Shown: in pieces, positions 11,718 to 24,051 of the stretch | Layout of the letters: each line of letters opens with the position of its first letter | Position numbering within the stretch: position 1 is the first letter of the stretch | From: Mytilus galloprovincialis | Lineage: Eukaryota; Mollusca; Bivalvia; Mytilida; Mytilidae | DNA length: 64,000 nucleotides | Assembly: GCF_965363235.1 (NCBI RefSeq) | Contig: NC_134851.1 | Span: 20,488,347 to 20,552,346 of the forward strand | Direction: 5' to 3' | Program-made: the position numbers and the translations under genes | The notes under the pieces: generated by a model | What the model saw: the letters and a program-made list of their open reading frames with translations, nothing else | Database searches by the model: none | What the model was told of the DNA's origin: nothing

Positions 11718-14700
11718 TAAACCATTTGATAGACTGATTTGACCCACAAATAAACATTCTTATTCAGGTAAAAACGATGATAAACATTTATTTTTTATCT
11801 GAAATATGACATTTAATAGACCTTAAATAACTCAACAGCATGTGTTTGCTTAATCTATTTATATTTATATTTAGGTTTACATCGCTTATATGGTCATCGG
11901 ATGACTCTAGAGGTCAATTCGATAAATAATTAGATGGCGTCTAGACTCAAATACACACAAAACGAAGCTATGTATGTTCATGCCTGTGCCTTGTTTATTG
12001 TTATATTTAGACTTTTAATTGTTTGGATAAATGTTTTACATTGTTGTAAATCAAATATGAGAATTTGATTAGAATCGATGAATATGAATTTGACAGCTAG
12101 TGCCCTTTCAAATAAGGCAGTGTATTGTTAGCTCCATCTTATAAATCAGGAAACGGAAATTCTTCAACGAGACAGCAACACTTTAGATCTGATCGCGAAA
12201 ATTTGTTGCGAAGTTCTGGGCACTTTAAATTACTATTTATAAAGTTTCAACAACTTTTTCCCCAACAAATGATCATAAGAGATGAATACAGTAAATAAAA
12301 AAAAATCAAAGACGCACGTGAACACATATATCAGAATCAATTAATGTCAAGTTACAGTAAAAGGGTCATGTCACAGGATTTTTTAAAAATTAGCAGTTAC
12401 CTTTGGGTCGTTAGACTGTATCCGAAAATCGAAAAATATAATGCATTTATCGCTATTTTTCTCAAATAGGTGACCATTTTTATAGAAAGCACATAAAAAC
12501 GACGAACGTTTTTTTAATTCGATGAATTTCCAATTTTTACTCCATAGATTATTCCTTAAAAACTATATGTTCTTGGTTCAAAACGTATACCGAAATCTGT
12601 GACAGAGTCAGTCCACTGCTCCTTGACCTCAAGGGGAATAAAAGATTTAAACAAAGATTATTTTAAAACATTATTGCTTCTGGTCGTAAAGAATGATAGG
12701 TTACACTTATCCTAAGACGTACCAATCGATACAGAGTTCATTCTCAACCCATACAATTCTTGAGACGTTACAATCGATATAGTGTTCATTCTCAACCCAT
12801 GCAATTCTTTAAAGGGTTATATTTTAATGTGAATAGGTACTATAAACACAACAATATATAGTAAATATATTTTATTTAAGTGAAACATTTTCTTATCTTG
12901 ACATGAACAAATGATGAATACCTTGATATTTAAACGGTAAATAACCCAAATATAATTTCCAAGGCCGTCCAAGGTAGAAATGATAAAATGACATTGTCCT
13001 ACATTAAAAAGAAATTACTAAATACTGCTTTATCGTGCACAGTCATTGAAAGCATGTACGTGTTGTTTACTATTGGGTGTAAATGATAATCATGATTTCA
13101 CATCTGTCAGTAGATCTTACAAAACTAAACAAAACTAATAGTTATCAAAGGTACCAAGATTATAATTTAATACATATAAATAAATAAATGTTCACATATA
13201 GGAACAACACATTAAAATAACCGTTATGTTTTCGTAGAATGCTTGTCACCAGGAAAATATTACTGTCCTCCCAACATTTAACCACGGAGTGTGTACAAGC
13301 CACACCATTCCATTGAGATTTCATTATTTGACAGAGTTATTTCTAATATTTATGATGTGTTTGCAACTCGTATGGTTTACCCTCTACTGCTTGAAGTTAT
13401 CATGTTAACCTATAATTAATCCTCATGGTTGGTAAAAACTGTTTATTTATTTTTTATTTGAGCGTCACTGGTGATTTTGTTTGTAAACAAAACGCGCGCC
13501 TGGCGCAAAAACAAAATTGTAATTGTGGTGTTTATAATTCGTTAACTTATATGGCTTGCTTGTCTAATACTATCTTTCATTTGACTACAACCTACAGATT
13601 AGCAGAAGGTTATGTAACTATACAAGTCTATATATTGTCTTTCTTTTTGTCTTCCAATTGTCCTCATGATGTTATCAATTGGAAAACAAATATATATAGT
13701 TATCATGCTTACCTGTCGATCAACTGCTCCCCAATAAAAACAAAGTTTTGAAAACACTTGAAATCGTTAATCTTGACATTTCAAATTTAATATATCACAA
13801 TAACACTGGGTATGATTTGTGGTAGATATAAATCATAGATGCATTGATATCGACTGAATATAAACAAATCTTTTGGAGTAAGATAAACAAAGTAAAACTT
13901 ATATACCAAATACAAGAGGCTCTCCATGGGGTGTTATCTATAACAGGAAATTTTTTATAAAACAAACATTCCATATTCGAGCAGGTACCAATAACATGGA
14001 TATTTACTTTATTTGAAAGATGTGTTAAAGGTTAAAGCTCATAGTACAAATAGTAGGGTGCCCAGTTTCAAAAAAGACGTCTAGTTAACGAGTTTAAGTT
14101 AACGGATAACATACGGCTATATTTATATGCTAACTATTGGAAAATCATTATATTTTTTAATCATGAATGTCGTCGTAAGATAACGTGGTCACGTTTTTCA
14201 TAATTTTGTGGTCTCTAAGGGTACCCCAAAATACCTCATCATACATGCCATCTTCAACACAAAAAATAAAATTATTACTTTCTGTGTTATTTGTTCAGAT
14301 GATACTTATCATTTAGCTTAAAAATTACATTTATCATATAAAGAAAGCTTGAAAGATTTATATAATTTAAGTAAAAGTATTTCATGAATTTAGTAAGACT
14401 ATTTTTGTAGCTGAAATTTAACACATTTTGAACGAAAGAACATTTTTTGTGTGTTACTTTCATGGGATTTTTACTCTGATTACATCAATAAGACATGGTC
14501 CATATGTGTGCCAAATATCTTTCGTGTAATGTTAATCGGTGAGAAGAAAATAGCAATTTAAAGCACAAATTTAGTGATTATTCTGTCTTGATTCAAACAC
14601 GCCTTTTCTCGTTCCGTTAATCGTTTTGTAGCTTACACTATCAGGTCTTTAACTAGGACAAGTGTAACTAACTTCGTTTCTCTTTTTTGCTTGTTGTGTG

Positions 14701-14792
14701 GTCGATTTCTATGTTTTAAATACTATAGTTAGTTTGAAGATCGTTGTTTTGTTTTAGGAAATGTATTTTTTGTTGGTTTTTATAACTAAAAT
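11718..14792. repeat. 3,075-bp tandem duplication, copy 1
   Basis: Starts at TAAACCATTTGATAGACTGA and runs without visible gaps until the same sequence begins again. No protein domain was recognised. The 108-codon frame at 13425-13751 exists in both copies only because the DNA was duplicated. It contains a stretch resembling a dispersed repeat (GATTTTGTTTGTAAACAAAA, 13472-13491). Confidence 0.95.
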
Positions 14793-17700
14793 TAAACCAT
14801 TTGATAGACTGATTTGACCCACAAATAAACATTCTTATTCAGGTAAAAACGATGATAAACATTTATTTTTTATCTGAAATATGACATTTAATAGACCTTA
14901 AATAACTCAACAGCATGTGTTTGCTTAATCTATTTATATTTATATTTAGGTTTACATCGCTTATATGGTCATCGGATGACTCTAGAGGTCAATTCGATAA
15001 ATAATTAGATGGCGTCTAGACTCAAATACACACAAAACGAAGCTATGTATGTTCATGCCTGTGCCTTGTTTATTGTTATATTTAGACTTTTAATTGTTTG
15101 GATAAATGTTTTACATTGTTGTAAATCAAATATGAGAATTTGATTAGAATCGATGAATATGAATTTGACAGCTAGTGCCCTTTCAAATAAGGCAGTGTAT
15201 TGTTAGCTCCATCTTATAAATCAGGAAACGGAAATTCTTCAACGAGACAGCAACACTTTAGATCTGATCGCGAAAATTTGTTGCGAAGTTCTGGGCACTT
15301 TGAATTACTATTTATAAAGTTTCAACAACTTTTTCCCCAACAAATGATCATAAGAGATGAATACAGTAAATAAAAAAAAATCAAAGACGCACGTGAACAC
15401 ATATATCAGAATCAATTAATGTCAAGTTACAGTAAAAGGGTCATGTCACAGGATTTTTTAAAAATTAGCAGTTACCTTTGGGTCGTTAGACTGTATCCGA
15501 AAATCGAAAAATATAATGCATTTATCGCTATTTTTCTCAAATAGGTGACCATTTGTATAGAAAGCACATAAAAACGACGAACGTTTTTTTAATTCGATGA
15601 ATTTCCAATTTTTACTCCATAGATTATTCCTTAAAAACTATATGTTCTTGGTTCAAAACGTATACCGAAATCTGTGACAGAGTCAGTCCACTGCTCCTTG
15701 ACCTCAAGGGGAATAAAAGATTTAAACAAAGATTATTTTAAAACATTATTGCTTCTGGTCGTAAAGAATGATAGGTTACACTTATCCTAAGACGTACCAA
15801 TCGATACAGAGTTCATTCTCAACCCATACAATTCTTGAGACGTTACAATCGATATAGTGTTCATTCTCAACCCATGCAATTCTTTAAAGGGTTATATTTT
15901 AATGTGAATAGGTACTATAAACACAACAATATATAGTAAATATATTTTATTTAAGTGAAACATTTTCTTATCTTGACATGAACAAATGATGAATACCTTG
16001 ATATTTAAACGGTAAATAACCCAAATATAATTTCCAAGGCCGTCCAAGGTAGAAATGATAAAATGACATTGTCCTACATTAAAAAGAAATTACTAAATAC
16101 TGCTTTATCGTGCACAGTCATTGAAAGCATGTACGTGTTGTTTACTATTGGGTGTAAATGATAATCATGATTTCACATCTGTCAGTAGATCTTACAAAAC
16201 TAAACAAAACTAATAGTTATCAAAGGTACCAAGATTATAATTTAATACATATAAATAAATAAATGTTCACATATAGGAACAACACATTAAAATAACCGTT
16301 ATGTTTTCGTAGAATGCTTGTCACCAGGAAAATATTACTGTCCTCCCAACATTTAACCACGGAGTGTGTACAAGCCACACCATTCCATTGAGATTTCATT
16401 ATTTGACAGAGTTATTTCTAATATTTATGATGTGTTTGCAACTCGTATGGTTTACCCTCTACTGCTTGAAGTTATCATGTTAACCTATAATTAATCCTCA
16501 TGGTTGGTAAAAACTGTTTATTTATTTTTTATTTGAGCGTCACTGGTGATTTTGTTTGTAAACAAAACGCGCGCCTGGCGCAAAAACAAAATTGTAATTG
16601 TGGTGTTTATAATTCGTTAACTTATATGGCTTGCTTGTCTAATACTATCTTTCATTTGACTACAACCTACAGATTAGCAGAAGGTTATGTAACTATACAA
16701 GTCTATATATTGTCTTTCTTTTTGTCTTCCAATTGTCCTCATGATGTTATCAATTGGAAAACAAATATAAATAGTTATCATGCTTACCTGTCGATCAACT
16801 GCTCCCCAATAAAAACAAAGTTTTGAAAACACTTGAAATCGTTAATCTTGACATTTCAAATTTAATATATCACAATAACACTGGGTATGATTTGTGGTAG
16901 ATATAAATCATAGATGCATTGATATCGACTGAATATAAACAAATCTTTTGGAGTAAGATAAACAAAGTAAAACTTATATACCAAATACAAGAGGCTCTCC
17001 ATGGGGTGTTATCTATAACAGGAAATTTTTTATAAAACAAACATTCCATATTCGAGCAGGTACCAATAACATGGATATTTACTTTATTTGAAAGATGTGT
17101 TAAAGGTTAAAGCTCATAGTACAAATAGTAGGGTGCCCAGTTTCAAAAATGACGTCTAGTTAACGAGTTTAAGTTAACGGATAACATACGGCTATATTTA
17201 TATGCTAACTATTGGAAAATCATTATATTTTTTAATCATGAATGTCGTCGTAAGATAACGTGGTCACGTTTTTCATAATTTTGTGGTCTCTAAGGGTACC
17301 CCAAAATACCTCATCATACATGCCATCTTCAACACAAAAAATAAAATTATTACTTTCTGTGTTATTTGTTCAGATGATACTTATCATTTAGCTTAAAAAT
17401 TACATTTATCATATAAAGAAAGCTTGAAAGATTTATATAATTTAAGTAAAAGTATTTCATGAATTTAGTAAGACTATTTTTGTAGCTGAAATTTAACACA
17501 TTTTGAACGAAAGAACATTTTTTGTGTGTTACTTTCATGGGATTTTTACTCTGATTACATCAATAAGACATGGTCCATATGTGTGCCAAATATCTTTCGT
17601 GTAATGTTAATCGGTGAGAAGAAAATAGCAATTTAAAGCACAAATTTAGTGATTATTCTGTCTTGATTCAAACACGCCTTTTCTCGTTCCGTTAATCGTT

Positions 17701-17867
17701 TTGTAGCTTACACTATCAGGTCTTTAACTAGGACAAGTGTAACTAACTTCGTTTCTCTTTTTTGCTTGTTGTGTGGTCGATTTCTATGTTTTAAATACTA
17801 TAGTTAGTTTGAAGATCGTTGTTTTGTTTTAGGAAATGTATTTTTTGTTGGTTTTTATAACTAAAAT
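14793..17867. repeat. 3,075-bp tandem duplication, copy 2
   Basis: Direct repeat of 11718-14792 at a constant offset of 3,075 bases. By eye I find only about four single-base differences (near 15304, 15555, 16769 and 17149), so the duplication is very recent or recently homogenised, or is an allelic/assembly artefact. The frame 16500-16826 mirrors 13425-13751. Confidence 0.95.
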
Positions 17868-17934
17868 TGTTTTTTGAATTGATAGTAGTGTTATATAAAA
17901 ATCAAATCCTTCGGTCCCGTTTCAGATCCGGAAT

Positions 17935-18290
17935 ATGTCATACATTCACATTCCTGTTAAACTATGCCCATTAAGTCCTAAACGAAGTACGAATGTAATA
18001 CAATGTGATAAGTGTGTTATATGTCTGGTTTCTTCTACTGAATTGCTTATTAATATGAGAGGAATTAGCACACACAAAAGCTTTATCGAAGCTCTGAAAG
18101 GACGGAAAGATCATGTATATTTTAGTATATTGCATGATGCTTCAGACTTAGACCATATTCGTACTGATGATTACAAAATATTGTACCACCATTCGTGCTA
18201 TAAATCTTACACTAGCAGACACACCTGTAGTTATTTTAAAGTTGAATCAAGATTTTGTTCGTCTGTAAAGGTGTTTCAAGTCATATATAG
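17935..18290 (+). pseudogene. N-terminal fragment of the same unnamed multicopy family
   Basis: Shows a Cys/His-rich N-terminal module (CDKCVICLVSS, then SFIEALKGRKD, then YHHSCYKSYTS), which I associate with the same invertebrate family as the fossil at 1-1640. It is interrupted by the DNA element that starts at about 18289, and further decayed sequence follows at 19998-20127. The copy is broken. Function is unknown; the module looks like a zinc-binding fold. Confidence 0.5.
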
Positions 18291-19997
18291 AGGAGGGGGG
18301 CAAAGGGTTTAACTGTTATGCTGTTATGGGGCATTTTAATTCTTTGTTATCTGTTATTCTGAAAATATATTTACTGTTAGCTGTTATTGTCTTATTCTTT
18401 GTTAGCTGTTATATGACTATTATCTATTTTGTTATCTGTTATTGTGAGAATCTATTTGCTGTTAACTGTTATTGAAAATTGGAATGTTAGCATTTTGACA
18501 GCCAATCTTCCGTAGAAATTGAAGATAATTGAAAATTGTGATTTGAATGGATAATAGTCTCATTGGCACGCTTACCACATCTTCTTACAATGTATATCTA
18601 TTGGGGTCTTTCTACTGGTAATATCGGTGGCCCTGTATTTGCAGAAGAATTTCAGTAACATACATCACATAAACATATAAAATCAATTGGACCCAGGACC
18701 ATTCCAGTATATATTATTATTATCCTTTGTAATAAATTCCATTGTCTGTGAACATGTAGCATTTTGTACAATAACTTATAGTATGGATTTTGTTATAAAA
18801 AAAGCATTGGTACACCCAATAGATTTTGTATTCAATGACCACATAATAATCTTAATGTTGTACTATTATACCACTGTCCCTGATTAGGGGAGGATTGAAC
18901 ACCAACTAGCATGCTAAAGTTGACGCAGTCACATTCTGTATGTGCCTATTTCCAAGTCAGGAGCCTGGATTCAGTGGTTGTAGTTTGTTACTGTGTTACT
19001 AAGTTTCTCGTTCACTATTTTGTGGATAAATTAGGCAGTTAGTTTTCTCCTTTGAATTGTTTTACATTACTAAGTGGTGTGGGTTTGAATTATGGCTTTG
19101 GGAATTATACAACATCTTTTTCTTTTAGCATTTATATTATAAGTGCTACTCCCTCTCTTTTCATTTACATGATTGAAAGAGAACCCTGACCACCATATTT
19201 TTTAAAGCTTTTTAACTGCTTCACATGGCAAAAATTGAAGCTCAGAAACCATTGATGCAAATACAGATGTGTCAGTTTAATTTTTCGACAAATACCCTTT
19301 TAAAAATCCTACAGCTTCTCCAATGCTGTACCTTAAATTTTTCCATATTCTATAATTTCACATAAGATACATGATTGGTGTTTCACTTGGTGTCATCCAA
19401 ATTTTCACTAGGTCCAATTTCTATTATACTATCAGAATTGTCACTTGAGTCAATTTTTATTATCAGAATAACCATAACTGGCATGCGTGTTTCAGTTACA
19501 TGTCCCGTCTCCACTGATCTGGGTATTTTTGTATTTTATAAGTAAGTTTTATCATGAGGTCATTAAATAAAAAAATATATATTGTGCATCAATGTTTTTT
19601 TTTATTACATGTAAAGTATATATATTGCTTTTCAGAAAAAAAATCTAAAAATCAAATTGATAATAAAGTGTCACTGGCTGCACTATTCAAAAATTAAATA
19701 AAAAAATCTAAATCATTAAAACTTGATCCCTCAAATACCCTAGATTGAAAATATCCCTTTATCAAAAACAGAAACTAGTAATTTCGTTCAGAAAAATTCA
19801 ACATCCATACTATAACCATACCACAAGTTATATACTAAGATCTACGAGTCATCTACTGGATTGGTCCTGGACAGATTTATTTTCATATTTCATTTACTGT
19901 TATCTGTTATTATCCCTTTTCAATTCCTTGTTATCTGTTTTTCACCAAATCAATTCACTGTTTTGCTGTTATGGGGACCCCCCTTGCCCCCCCTCAT
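18289..19997. mobile_element. DNA element of about 1.7 kb inserted in the family fossil
   Basis: Left end GAGGAGGGGGGCAAAGGG and the reverse complement of the right end GAGGGGGGGCAAGGGG form short G-rich inverted termini. Just inside, both ends carry repeats of TGTTATCTGTTATT and GCTGTTATGGGG in the same (direct) orientation: several copies at 18310-18480 and more at 19890-19975. A short ATAG flanks both sides and could be a target duplication. Nested inside are fragments of dispersed repeats (about 18485-18600 and 18895-19110). No transposase is recognised. Confidence 0.55.
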
Positions 19998-20127
19998 AGA
20001 ATGTCGTCAAATTCCTGAGTCAGTGCCGGAAAACCAGCAGGCCTTAATCAAATTTCTTGGCGAATCGATTGTTCAGCATCATAGTAGATCAACAGTAACT
20101 ATGATAATGCGGAAGTCATTTATCTAG
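19998..20127 (+). pseudogene. Continuation of the interrupted family fossil
   Basis: Protein-like text containing ESVPENQQALIKFLGESIV resumes directly after the inserted element in the same orientation as 17935-18290, consistent with the two pieces having once been adjacent. Another weakly protein-like stretch (20392-20550) may belong to it. Broken. Confidence 0.4.
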
Positions 20128-20552
20128 CTAGCACTTTCAATGACCCTAAATCTGCTCAGAAGGGATATTAATATTATTTTGTACGCACGATGAAGTAGAT
20201 AACTGCATGATTTTAACATGCTATTCATGTAGACAAAGAGTTCAGTGTGAAATGCATCAAGGGTAGGATAATAATAGTCACAAGAAACAGATGTTCTGAT
20301 CATTCTAACATTCTACCAGCCGCATATGTTTTAACATAATGCGATACAACGTCATCTCTGTTTAGGATCGATAACGCACTGTTTTTTAGTCTTGAAGGAC
20401 AACCCAGATGATTTTTCTGATTTGTCAAACCTTTCTAATAATGACATCGATGAATCTATAGATATAGCTCGAGATGTTGTTGTTTTTACTTTGAATGATC
20501 TCAAGTCAAAACTCAAAATAGATCATTGTGAACTAAACAAATTGAACGTAAA

Positions 20553-20626
20553 ATTTGCTAAAATTGTCTGTTTTATGGTCGGGTTGTTGTCTCTTTGGTA
20601 CATTCCCCATTTCCATTCTCAATTTT
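20553..20626 (-). repeat. Terminal fragment of dispersed repeat family A
   Basis: Matches the end seen at 57585-57648 and 59670-59716, with shared GGTCGGGTTGTTGTCTCTTT and the terminal CCATTTCCATTCTCAATTTTA. It fuses to the end of the 20392-20667 frame, which is therefore not a real gene end. Confidence 0.75.
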
Positions 20627-22429
20627 ACAATTTAAAAGTTCTCCCTTGTCAAACTTCCTCCTTGTGAATCTACTTTTAAACAATATGTAATAAGAGCTTC
20701 ACTCCAGACATAAACTTGATGTCTTCCAATATAGCAAAACTATCCTGCATTCTCGTCCGGTTGCAGTTAGAAACATTTATTACAACGAAGATGTATAAGA
20801 TTTCATTTTTCTGTTTGTACCTTATGAATCATTATTAGTTTTCTAATGTAAATTAAGCAGTCCATAATCTTTTCTTTAACAATAAATAAAACATCTACTC
20901 AATGTTGAAATCGTGGGAAATATAGTAATAATATATCTAGTAGTGAAAGATATGTAAAAATGAAATAACAACAACAAAAAACTAAACCTGCCATATGGTC
21001 TTTGACTTTCGCGTGGTTGGTGGGCTTAAACTACAGGAGACCATAGAACTTAGTAGGTAATACTAGCTTCGATCATAATTTTCTATTTGCATTTGTTTTT
21101 TTTTCAGTGTTTTTGCGATGCTGTTGTCAGCTTGTCTTCAATTTATAAGTTTTAAATGTCTCTTTGGCTCCTCACGCCTTTTTTGTTTGCAATTGTTTGT
21201 GAAATACATTGGTGCTGTACATAACTCTCTCCCTTACAAATTTTTTGGAATACTTGTAAACAGTATAGCCAATTGTTGCTCATTTAGTCATCTGTATATG
21301 TAGGATGGGGTGTTTTACCTGTTTCTAATAACTTGTTTTCATAACTTTAACCCACCCCCCTTCTTCTCCGTTTGCAATAATTTTCACTTCCGTAAAGCAA
21401 AACTATACACAGAGCTTTATATGCAACCAAGTTTGACGTTAATGTTACACAAATTTCGAAACAAATTATTTATATATACTCTTTCAAACCAAATAACAGA
21501 AATTTGATATTTACCTAGAAATTGACGAAAACCTTACTATCAAAAGACGTGAAAAACAAATTTTGTTTTCGACAAATTATTAAAGTTAAGATCTAAAAAC
21601 ATCTTTAGATCATACTTGTGATGAATTGAATACAAAAATTTCAAATTTAGAATTTGAAATAGGTCAAGGTTACTGTTATTTAACAGCTGTTTGAAAATTT
21701 TAAATTTGCACCCTATATGCAAAAAGTATATCTAAAGTCATTTTTGGCGATAAAGATATAGAATAAGTTCTAAATGTGGATACAAAAGATATTTTTTCTA
21801 TAAATTAGTTGTTTTTATTTTGCTCCAAATGCATATATGTAGGAGAAACAAGCTATCTTAATGTGACTTTGAATTTTTCTGAAATTTTTGCTTTGACCTT
21901 TGACCCTGATTTAAACGACAACGACGACAACGGTATTTCGATTAGGTTTGTTCTCCTATTTCCAATGATATAAAATATAGCCGTGTGTTATTCCGTTAAG
22001 GCAAATCGATTGGGTACCCTACTAAAATGTTCTCTTAGCTATGAATACGAGTCTACGTTTATCCAATGTTCATGATTGTACATTGTACATGCAAGATGGT
22101 GCAAAAAAAAACTGTTGTGAAAACGAATGAGGGATTTCGACATGACTATGTAACTGACAGATAAAATGGGTTGGATGGGGTCTGATTTTATATTAAAAAT
22201 AAAACGACATTGATCATGTGATGCACTATTTACTTCACGAGTGTGTGACATTATTTGTATTACATACCTTTTAAATCCAAGAGTAATGTTGACGGATGAA
22301 AACGGTGTTAATCAAATCTAAATTAAATAAACATCATATATTAGTCAGAGATGAAATTATACAAAACGTCTTTAACAAGCCGATGTACCATAAGAGTAAC
22401 ATACTTTTTTGTATTTTTGATTGTATTTT
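20627..22429. other. Unassigned AT-rich DNA
   Basis: No recognised gene. Small open frames at 21118-21507 and on the minus strand at 21540-22251 show no domain, splice context or codon bias worth calling. Confidence 0.5.
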
Positions 22430-22715
22430 TATGCACCTGTTATAAGCCTGGATCGTGTGGTTTTCGTTTGTTGATTTGGTTTATAATTGTTTCTCGTTTC
22501 TCTTTTTTTTTTATAAAGACAAAATGTTTTCCTGTTTGAATTGTTTTATACTAGGCATTTCATGGGCCAATATAGCTTGCTGTTCGTTGTGTTCCAAGCC
22601 TCTGTTCGAATGCGGTACTTTGAGCTATAATTATTAATTGTTTATACAAAGTGACTTCGAAGGAGAGTGGTCTTATTAACACTCACACCGCATCTTGCTT
22701 TTTATATCAATATTA
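22430..22715 (+). repeat. Dispersed repeat family B copy
   Basis: Shares the order GTTTCTCGTTTCTC, GTTTGAATTGTTTTA, ATAGCTTGCTGTTC, then ACCGCATCTT with copies at 44478-44800, 52238-52672 and 55238-55532. Typical of a SINE/MITE-like mussel repeat; class not determined. Confidence 0.65.
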
Positions 22716-23466
22716 CAAACATCAGCTGATAGAAATTATAACATTGTCTTTGGAGGAAAATACGGAAATGTTAAAATTAGTTCAGAGCGAAGGGTGATAA
22801 AGGGTACAACAACCAAGATAATGAACTTACAGAATCTTTAACTTACTTGGCAGCTGGTCATGAGGAGAGTATTAACAGATATTGTCAAACTTCCCTTAAA
22901 TGCACGATTGCATTGTACTCATGAAGATGAAGAATACTGACATCCAAACGTTATGCAAAATCTGATTGTCTATGTCCAATATAAAAGAAAGCTTATTGTT
23001 TTATACATTAATATAATATGTGCTATTTAGAGTACATCTAAATAAAATTAACGTCTCAGTTATGTTGCATATCATTTGAGAAGAATCCCCACACATGTAA
23101 TACACCTGTGAATGACAAATAAAGAGATTTTAATTCGCAAATGATAACATAATGTTTGCACATTTAATACGAATATAAACGTCAAGAAGACGTAAATTCG
23201 GCTACATTACAGAAAGAAAATGAAAATGAAAATACAACGACAGCAATTTTACAACGTGCATGTTTACTGCTTCTTGGACCACATCTACATGTCATATATT
23301 ACTTTTTCGTCGATTTTTAATAACCGAATTGAACTCCTCAAAAATACATCAATCAAAATGACGGTCTCAACATATGGGGCAGAACCTTCTTAACCCTCAG
23401 GAGCACACATAAACCATCTCGTGTTTTGCTAGGAGTTGTGATTATCGTGTTTGGTCTATTTATTCC

Positions 23467-23560
23467 CTATATCGTTGTCATTTTCTCTTAAAAGGCAGAG
23501 TTTGGAGTGTCCCTTGGTATCTCCAATCTATTATCTAAAGATTATCAGAGTCAGATAAAT
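23467..23560 (-). other. TLR copy B 3' flank, homologous to copy A
   Basis: Matches 7480-7560 downstream of copy A. In copy B the match is separated from the stop codon by about 490 bp containing low-complexity and palindromic sequence absent from copy A, so something inserted here after the gene duplication. Confidence 0.65.
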
Positions 23561-23935
23561 CAATTTATTTATTATGCAGCAAAAATACTGCAATCTGATT
23601 GGTTAATTATCCCAGTGTAAATACCCCCCCCCCCTTTTTGTTCACCCTGGATAAATAAGATTTTGTCAAAAAATTAAATTTTGCCATAAAGGAGTGGGAA
23701 AATGTCCCAAAAAAAAAAACAATACTAAAAATAGAAAAAATGATTAAATTTGAACATAGTATTACATAGAAAAAAAAAATCAAAAAAATCAAAAAATTCA
23801 AAAGAACACAATTTATTTCTGAATTTCCTTCAATTAAGAAAAAAGGTATCGGACAATGCGCAGCAACTTCGACGTTGGAAAACTTACACTGGTACATTTG
23901 TAAAGGAATTGATCGTAATAAATAAATTCGTTATA

Positions 23936-24017
23936 TTGGTGTAATCAGTGGTGTGCCTCAGGGTGTATTTGATTTTCATTAGCGGTGTAAAATTCTGTTC
24001 ACCCCTGATTACACCAA
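23936..24017. repeat. 82-bp palindromic MITE-like sequence in the TLR copy B 3' region
   Basis: Arms TTGGTGTAATCAG and CTGATTACACCAA are perfect 13-bp inverted repeats at the two ends, with further imperfect pairing (GTGGTG / CACCCC). It would be transcribed as a hairpin if it lies in the 3' UTR. Confidence 0.7.
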
Positions 24018-24051
24018 GATAACTAATAATAGTTTCAAAGTTCACTTTATT

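Noticed and set aside
13425-13751. 108-codon frame conserved in two places (also 16500-16826)
   Set aside because: Conserved only because the surrounding 3 kb are duplicated; no domain, includes repeat sequence.
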